Shown here: positions 59,451 through 64,000 of the stretch, one piece after another | How the letters are laid out: each line of letters opens with the position of its first letter | Position numbering within the stretch: position 1 is the first letter of the stretch | Program-made: the position numbers and the translations under genes | Notes under the pieces: model-generated | Told to the model about the DNA's origin: nothing | Databases searched by the model: none | Seen by the model: only the letters and a program-made list of their open reading frames with translations | Origin: Martinezella tropici | GTDB taxonomy: Bacteria; Pseudomonadota; Alphaproteobacteria; Rhizobiales; Rhizobiaceae | NCBI RefSeq assembly: GCF_003287875.1 | Contig: NZ_QMKK01000048.1 | Span: forward strand, 62,001 to 126,000 | Direction: 5' to 3' | Length of the DNA stretch: 64,000 bases

Positions 59451-59884
59451 TATGCGCCCCTAACCACCTGCACGAACTCTTCATAATCGCGATAGTAGTC
59501 GGCCTCGTCATAGTGTTCCGAGGCGAGAACGAGGCAGACGGAGCCTGACGAGAAATTATCCAGCTCACGCCATGTCATCACCGGAACATAGAGGCCGTAA
59601 TAGGAGCGATTGAGCGAGAACCGCTTCTTTTCGAAGCCGTTATCCAGAACGACGTCGAAGCTGCCGGATATGGCAATGATCAGTTGACGGAGCTGTTTAT
59701 GGGCATGTCCGCCGCGATGGGCGCCGCCCGGAACGTCGTAAAGGTAATAGACACGCTTGATGTCGAACGGCGCGTGGCGATTACCTTCGAGAAAGGTCAA
59801 ATTCCCACGGCTGTCGGGTATGCGCGGAAAGTTGAGAATCTCCCAGCCACCCGATTGCTCGCGCACATCTGAAAAATTGAGCAT
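59450..59884 (-). CDS. dTDP-4-keto-6-deoxyhexose 3,4-ketoisomerase (FdtA/WxcM-like)
   Basis: A 144-residue cupin of the FdtA/QdtA family. Motifs: IPDSRGNLTFLEG, RVYYLYDVPGGAHRGGHAHKQLRQ (with the catalytic His pair in HRGGHAHK) and LYVPVMTWRELDNFSSGSVCLV. It shifts the keto group from C4 to C3 of a dTDP-6-deoxyhexose, giving the substrate of the downstream aminotransferase (1-base overlap, ATG/TGA). The product would be dTDP-Fuc3N or Qui3N, to be N-acylated and added to a surface glycan. Confidence 0.88.
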   Translation of the reverse strand: MLNFSDVREQSGGWEILNFPRIPDSRGNLTFLEGNRHAPFDIKRVYYLYDVPGGAHRGGHAHKQLRQLIIAISGSFDVVLDNGFEKKRFSLNRSYYGLYVPVMTWRELDNFSSGSVCLVLASEHYDEADYYRDYEEFVQVVRGA

Positions 59885-60512
59885 GCCTTATCGATCCTCC
59901 ATGGGATTAGGCCCGATCGCCCGACATCCTTTGCTCGCCGGTGCCGGATCAGAGCCTCCAAAGGCCAATTTGCCACTCCACACTTGTCCGAAACTGTCGT
60001 CGATCGGATTGAGGTGACATTACCACTGCACTACCCCGCCAACGGGGCGGAAGACAACGCAGGCCGTCGCATGGGGAACGCTCTAGCTCATCTGCAACAG
60101 GACGTCATTCAAGGCTTGCCCCTCGTTTCTGTGATCGTTTGCGGTGTTCGTCGGCAATTGGCGGAGGGCGAATTAACCCGGATCGTAGGATCGCATCGGC
60201 ATTTCCGATCCGACTTGCTTGCGGCGAAAGCGAAACGCGAACGGCGAGGCTGACTGGATGAGAGATAGCCTATGGGCGGTACCGATGCCCCGAGAGCAGC
60301 CGAGCTCGCGCCCGCGACGGGGCGAACAGAGATTCTGCCGTCGGCGGAGGCATGAACGTCAACAGTACTGCGAGCAAGGAAGGTCATGGGAAGCAACCCG
60401 CTTTGTGTCACTCCGCACAAGCGGTTTTTCGGCCTTGATCCGTTCGGCCGGTGACACTTACCCGACAGGTTGCTTGCGCCAGGCTTGAAAGCCCAGCGCA
60501 ACGATGTGCTCT
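59885..60512. other. Intergenic region between the glycan cluster and bmt, no supported gene
   Basis: About 630 bp. Frames on both strands (for example 59984-60253 plus, 60109 onward minus) have no recognised motif and no ribosome binding site. It may hold promoters for fdtA and the end of bmt. A terminator hairpin was not found. Confidence 0.5.
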
Positions 60513-61526
60513 TTAAACGCGCCGGCGGCGTTCGCGAGCCGGGGCCGCGCCGCTTTCGCTGGCGGTCTTGTTGCGCAAGGGGCCGATCTTTTCGATGATC
60601 GTTTCCAACGTCGGGCGAGGGCCGGGTACGTAGCTGTCCAGCGCTTGCCGCATGGCGGCGAGATGCCCGCAGGAGGTGCCGCAGCAGCCGCCGATGATCC
60701 TGGCGCCGGCATCGCGGGCAAGGCGTGCATAGTCGGCCATCAGCGGCGGCGTGCCGGAATAATGGATCTCGGCGCCGCGATATTCCGGAATACCGCAATT
60801 GCCCTTGACGATGACGATCGCGGAGGCATCCGCTTCCGTCATGTCGAGAAGGCTTGACAGGATATCCGAGGCGCCGACGCCGCAATTGGCGCCGACGGCG
60901 AGCGGGCCTTCGCCGATGTCGGTGGCGACGGCGTGAATATCCTTCGGATGCAGACCCATCATGGTCTTGCCGGCCGTGTCGAACGAGCCGGTATAGGTAT
61001 AGGGCAGGCCGACCTTGGCGGCAGCTTCGGCTGCGGCGCGGATCTCTTCCGGCGAGGACATGGTTTCGATCCATGCGACATCGGCGCCTCCGGCTTGGAG
61101 GCCTTCGATCTGCTCGACGAAGGCCGCGACGGCGTCTTCATAGGTCAACGCGCCGAGCGGCATCAGCAGCTCTCCTGTCGGTCCCACCGAACCGCCGACG
61201 ATGACCTTGCGGCCGGCCTTGTCGGCAACCGCACGAGCGATCTCGGCCGCCGTCTTGTTGAGGCTGTGGACGCGATCCTGCGCATGGTGCAGCTTGAGAC
61301 GATGGCGGGTGCCGCCGAAGGTGTTGGTCAGGATGATGTCGGCGCCCGCATCGACGAAATCCTGATGCAGCTTCGTGATGCGCTCCGGATGCTGTTCGTT
61401 CCAGAGTTCGGGGGCTTCGCCGGCCTCGAGGCCCATGGCAAAAAGATTGGTGCCCGTGGCGCCGTCGGCAAGCAGCACGCCCTTTTCAGCAAGAAGATCG
61501 GTCAAGGGATTGATGGCGACGGTCAT
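60513..61526 (-). CDS. bmt: Betaine-homocysteine methyltransferase (Bmt, MetH-type N-terminal domain)
   Basis: A 337-residue zinc methyltransferase. It starts LLADGATGTNLFAMGL, has ILTNTFGGTRHRL, and binds zinc through Cys215 (GANCGVG) and Cys281-Cys282 (IGGCCGTSCGHL). It moves a methyl group from glycine betaine to homocysteine to form methionine and dimethylglycine. In S. meliloti Bmt is linked to betaine use. The C-terminal tail SESGAAPARERRRRV is Arg-rich, as on the cassette proteins. It is followed on the same side of a terminator by the transporter operon. Confidence 0.92.
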   Translation of the reverse strand: MTVAINPLTDLLAEKGVLLADGATGTNLFAMGLEAGEAPELWNEQHPERITKLHQDFVDAGADIILTNTFGGTRHRLKLHHAQDRVHSLNKTAAEIARAVADKAGRKVIVGGSVGPTGELLMPLGALTYEDAVAAFVEQIEGLQAGGADVAWIETMSSPEEIRAAAEAAAKVGLPYTYTGSFDTAGKTMMGLHPKDIHAVATDIGEGPLAVGANCGVGASDILSSLLDMTEADASAIVIVKGNCGIPEYRGAEIHYSGTPPLMADYARLARDAGARIIGGCCGTSCGHLAAMRQALDSYVPGPRPTLETIIEKIGPLRNKTASESGAAPARERRRRV

Positions 61527-61569
61527 GGTTTGTCCTCGGATGCGTCGAATATCTGGATATCAAATGCAG

Positions 61570-61589
61570 ATATAAACATTTCTTTATGT
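61570..61589. promoter_or_regulatory. Candidate operator upstream of bmt (ATAAA-N6-TTTAT)
   Basis: A 20-bp near-palindrome centred on ATAAA (61572-61576) and TTTAT (61583-61587) lies about 45 bp before the bmt start. It resembles the AT-rich palindromes that precede methionine-cycle genes in alphaproteobacteria (ArsR-type SAH/SAM regulators). The match is by eye only. Confidence 0.4.
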
Positions 61590-61642
61590 GAACACAATGA
61601 CTAGATGGTCCGCTTGTCTCGATGTGCCGACCAGACAAGAAA

Positions 61643-61666
61643 AAAGCGCCCCATGAAGGGCGCTTT
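61643..61666 (-). terminator. Intrinsic terminator of the cho transporter operon
   Basis: AAAGCGCCC (61643-61651) pairs with GGGCGCTTT (61658-61666) around a 6-base loop. Read on the minus strand, a run of Ts (TTTTTCTTG) follows, 18 bp after the choV stop. Confidence 0.85.
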
Positions 61667-61683
61667 CGTTGCAGCGCTTTGGT

Positions 61684-62736
61684 TCAGGCCGCCGCCATCT
61701 CGGCCGCCTCATGGGTCTTGGGCGTGACCATGGCGGCGATGATGCTTTGCAGATCTATGATGCCGACAGGTTTTCCGCCGGCGTCGGTGACGAGCGCTCC
61801 GGTCTGGCCGGCTTCGGTTATCTGTTTGGCGGCGAGTTCCAGGGTCATATCGCCGGGCACGCGTGTGGTGACGGACTCGCCCCCAAGCGGCTTCATGATC
61901 GTCTGGGCCTGTATGACGCGACCGCGGTTCACTTCCTTGACGAAGGCGGTAATGTAGTCGTCCGCCGGCTGCAGCACGATTTGCTGACCGGTTCCCTGCT
62001 GCACGACCTTGCCGTCGCGCAGGATCGCGATCTTGTCGCCAAGGCGCAGCGCCTCGTCGAGATCATGGGTGATGAAGACGACGGTTTTCTTCAATTCCTT
62101 CTGAAGATCGAGCAGAACAGTTTGCATATCCACGCGGATCAACGGATCGAGGGCCGAATAGGCTTCGTCCATCAGCAGGATATCGGCATCGTTCGTCAAT
62201 GCCCTGGCAAGCCCGACACGCTGCTGCATGCCGCCGGAAAGCTGGTTCGGATAGTGCCTCTCGAAGCCCTTGAGGCCGACGCGCTCGATCCAGTATTGGC
62301 CCTTCTTCTCGCTTTCAGAACGCGGCACACCTTGGATATCCAGGCCGTAGATCGTGTTCTCGATCACCGTGCGATGTGGCAGCAGCGCGAATTTCTGGAA
62401 CACCATCGCCGTCTTGTGGCGGCGGAATTCGCGCAGGTCATTTTCGTTCATCTTGCAGACGTCGACGCCGTCATAGAGCACTTCGCCGACGGTCGGCTCG
62501 ATCAGCCGGTTGATATGACGGATCAGCGTCGACTTGCCCGAGCCGGAAAGGCCCATGACGACGGTGATGGCACCGGCCGGCATGTCGATGCTGATATCCT
62601 GCAGGCCGAGCACATGGCCATGCGTCTCGTTGAGCTCTGCCTTGCCCAAGCCGTTCTTGACCTGGTCGACATAGTCGCGTCCGCGCGGGCCGAAGATCTT
62701 GTAGAGGCTTTTTATCTGTATCGCGTGACTAGCCAT
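61684..62736 (-). CDS. choV: Choline/betaine ABC transporter ATP-binding protein (ChoV/ProV-like)
   Basis: A 350-residue ATPase of the OpuA/ProV family. The Walker A is VVMGLSGSGKSTLIRHIN, the signature LSGGMQQRVGLARAL, Walker B ILLMDEAYSALDP, and the switch His in VVFITHDLDEAL. A C-terminal CBS-domain tail (GALVTDAGGKPVGIIDLQS) is present, as in ProV/OpuAA. The start at 62736 (MASHAIQIK) overlaps the permease gene by 8 bases, which shows coupled translation. It drives uptake of choline or betaine. Confidence 0.92.
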   Translation of the reverse strand: MASHAIQIKSLYKIFGPRGRDYVDQVKNGLGKAELNETHGHVLGLQDISIDMPAGAITVVMGLSGSGKSTLIRHINRLIEPTVGEVLYDGVDVCKMNENDLREFRRHKTAMVFQKFALLPHRTVIENTIYGLDIQGVPRSESEKKGQYWIERVGLKGFERHYPNQLSGGMQQRVGLARALTNDADILLMDEAYSALDPLIRVDMQTVLLDLQKELKKTVVFITHDLDEALRLGDKIAILRDGKVVQQGTGQQIVLQPADDYITAFVKEVNRGRVIQAQTIMKPLGGESVTTRVPGDMTLELAAKQITEAGQTGALVTDAGGKPVGIIDLQSIIAAMVTPKTHEAAEMAAA

Positions 62737-63640
62737 GAATGACCTCCGAGTGCTTCTGGAGCCGTCTGCCATAGGCCTGGCTCGTGCGGTCGAAAATGAT
62801 GGCGATGGCAACCAGGGCGAAACCGTTGAGGAACCCGACAGTGAAGAACTGATTGTTGATCGCCTGCAGCGTGTTCTTGCCAAGCCCCCCGACCCCAACC
62901 ATGGAGGCGACGACGACCATGGCGAGCGACATCATGATGGTCTGGTTGATGCCTGCCATGATGGTTGGCAGCGCCAGTGGGATCTGCACGTTGAACAGTT
63001 TCTGGCGATGCGACGACCCGAAGGCGTCGGCGGCTTCCAGAACTTCCTTGTCCACGAGCCGGATGCCGAGATTGGTCAGGCGGATCATCGGCGGGACGGC
63101 ATAGATGACAACGGCGATAAGACCCGGGACTTTGCCGATGCCGAAGATGACGACGACGGGGATCAGATAAACGAAGCTCGGCATGGTCTGCATCACGTCG
63201 AGGGTCGGATTGACGATCGACTGCAGCCGGTCGGAGCGCGCCATCAGAATGCCGATCGGCAGGCCGATGACGATGGCGATGAGCGTACAGACCGTCACCA
63301 TGGCAAGCGTTACCATCGTGTCGGTCCAAAGGCCGAAGACGCCGATGAGGATCATCGAGATCGCCGTGCCTAAAACGATCTTCAGGTTACGGCTTGCGGC
63401 ATAGACGACGAGCATCATGACGACGAGCACGATGAACCAGGGCGTATTGGTAAAAGCCCATTCCAGATAATTCAGAAACCACTGCAGAGGCTGCACGACG
63501 GCATCGATGATGTTGCCGTAGGCGCGCACGGATGCGCGAAACCCGTCATCGATATTCTTGCGCGCAAGACGTATGAGCGATTCATCTATTGCCGGAAAGT
63601 TGCAGAGCACACTCGGCAGGATCGTACACTGGATAGCCAT
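62729..63640 (-). CDS. choW: Choline/betaine ABC transporter permease (ChoW/ProW-like)
   Basis: A 303-residue inner-membrane permease of the ProW family with about six to seven hydrophobic segments. The EAA loop is in EVLEAADAFGSSHRQKLFNVQIP, and the long helices IVLVVMMLVVYAASRN and LAMVTVCTLIAIVIGLPIGIL bracket it. The chain begins MAIQCTILPSVLCNFP. It lies 247 bp downstream of the substrate-binding protein gene, with a strong hairpin between them. Confidence 0.9.
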   Translation of the reverse strand: MAIQCTILPSVLCNFPAIDESLIRLARKNIDDGFRASVRAYGNIIDAVVQPLQWFLNYLEWAFTNTPWFIVLVVMMLVVYAASRNLKIVLGTAISMILIGVFGLWTDTMVTLAMVTVCTLIAIVIGLPIGILMARSDRLQSIVNPTLDVMQTMPSFVYLIPVVVIFGIGKVPGLIAVVIYAVPPMIRLTNLGIRLVDKEVLEAADAFGSSHRQKLFNVQIPLALPTIMAGINQTIMMSLAMVVVASMVGVGGLGKNTLQAINNQFFTVGFLNGFALVAIAIIFDRTSQAYGRRLQKHSEVIHG

Positions 63641-63844
63641 GTATTTCCCCTTCTTGGTCCGGTTCTGTCCTGGTCCGGCGTGTGGCTTTCACGCGCAGAT
63701 GGCATTGCAGCGCTGCGACCGGTTCTTCAGGCTGCCCTTCAATTCTTACAGTATTTGCCTTCTCTGATCTGCACTCGTTGCGACCTTGCGGCGTGTCATC
63801 CCGTCAGCAATGAGAGCCGCCGCTGTCGATTCCGGCGAATACGA

Positions 63845-63876
63845 AATCGGCGGCAGGCGCTGGCCAGCCGCCGATT
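63845..63876 (-). terminator. Intercistronic hairpin between the binding protein and permease genes
   Basis: AATCGGCGGC (63845-63854) and GCCGCCGATT (63867-63876) form a perfect 10-bp stem with a 12-base loop and a short TTT after it on the minus strand, 12 bp beyond the binding-protein stop. It probably reduces transcription of the permease and ATPase genes or stabilises the binding-protein mRNA. Confidence 0.65.
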
Positions 63877-63887
63877 CCACGACACGA

Positions 63888-64000
63888 TTAGAGCGAAGCC
63901 TTCACCTTGGTGGCGACTTCCGGGGCGACCCACTTGGTCCACATGTCCGGATAGGTCTTGAGGAAGTACTTGGCGCCATCCTCGTTGGTACCCTGATTGT
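63888..64000 (-). CDS. choX: Choline/betaine ABC transporter substrate-binding protein, C-terminal end (gene continues beyond window)
   Basis: Only the last 37 codons are in the window, ending AKYFLKTYPDMWTKWVAPEVA, then TKVKASL and TAA. They match the helical C-terminus of ChoX/ProX-like periplasmic receptors (OpuAC), and they come first in the operon before ChoW and ChoV. The start lies outside the window, so the ligand pocket residues cannot be read. Confidence 0.8.
   Translation of the reverse strand, partial: NQGTNEDGAKYFLKTYPDMWTKWVAPEVATKVKASL

Noticed and set aside
59984..60253. Plus-strand 89-codon frame between fdtA and bmt
   Set aside because: It has no ribosome binding site, domain or conserved feature.
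60109..61074. Minus-strand frame of 321 codons overlapping bmt
   Set aside because: It is an alternative frame of bmt with Arg-rich low-complexity translation and no ribosome binding site.
61527..61640. SAM or cobalamin riboswitch upstream of bmt or the methyltransferase genes
   Set aside because: No conserved riboswitch core was seen in the short leaders; only a simple palindrome is present.

Overview
This window is a high-GC piece of an alphaproteobacterial chromosome or chromid, most likely a Rhizobium species or a close relative in the Rhizobiaceae. The evidence is the gene content (pdxJ, short class I ilvC, a choline/betaine choXWV-type transporter, Bmt betaine-homocysteine methyltransferase, DUF1127 protein, RACo/MttB methyltransferase cassette), the frequent GTG and TTG starts and the CCCCGC...GCGGGG intergenic palindromes typical of rhizobia. 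No phage, CRISPR array or insertion sequence was seen. One tRNA gene (Lys, CTT) is present.

Layout. 1-13.8 kb: end of a RecD-like helicase, pdxJ, then many small regulator-plus-target pairs: HxlR with an NmrA-type reductase and a flavin monooxygenase, TetR with an MFS exporter, a MarR-GNAT fusion, an Lrp regulator opposite an Asp/Glu racemase, NDH-2, and an AraC regulator opposite an aldehyde/alcohol dehydrogenase. 13.8-27.6 kb: TetR-ilvC, a methyltransferase, a PIN/AbrB toxin-antitoxin pair, an aminotransferase, an aldo/keto reductase, an Fe(III)/polyamine-like ABC transporter with a 2OG-Fe(II) oxygenase, EEP phosphodiesterase-Nudix, PhzF, and tRNA-Lys. 27.6-34.6 kb: tiny membrane proteins, then two paralogous FAD/NAD(P)-binding proteins flanking an Rrf2 regulator and an SfnB-like sulfur-acquisition flavoprotein. 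34.9-40.2 kb: a large MscS channel, a double-receiver protein and a double-receiver diguanylate cyclase.

40.2-53.0 kb and 60.5-64 kb hold the most striking system: a complete corrinoid-dependent one-carbon pathway in what looks like an aerobe. It has an MttB-family methyltransferase without pyrrolysine, its corrinoid protein, a DHPS-like methyl-THF:corrinoid methyltransferase, a RACo-type [2Fe-2S] reductive activator, a split methylene-THF reductase (MetF plus separate MTHFR_C protein), a ferredoxin-like protein, a DUF1638 protein and two small proteins of unknown role. A GlxA/GbdR-like regulator lies beside it, and a betaine-homocysteine methyltransferase plus a choline/betaine ABC transporter lie about 8 kb further on. 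The inferred route is uptake of a quaternary amine, transfer of one methyl group to cobalamin and then to THF, oxidation by the MetF pair, and parallel use of betaine to make methionine. Several of these proteins share unusual Gly/Arg-rich tails.

53-60 kb between these two blocks is an accessory cell-surface glycan region: three glycosyltransferase-like proteins, a secreted phosphodiester glycosidase, a GNAT acetyltransferase, an FdtA/FdtB-type amino-sugar pair and a decayed UDP-galactopyranose mutase (glf) fragment. All functional calls are from reading the sequence; no database search was run.
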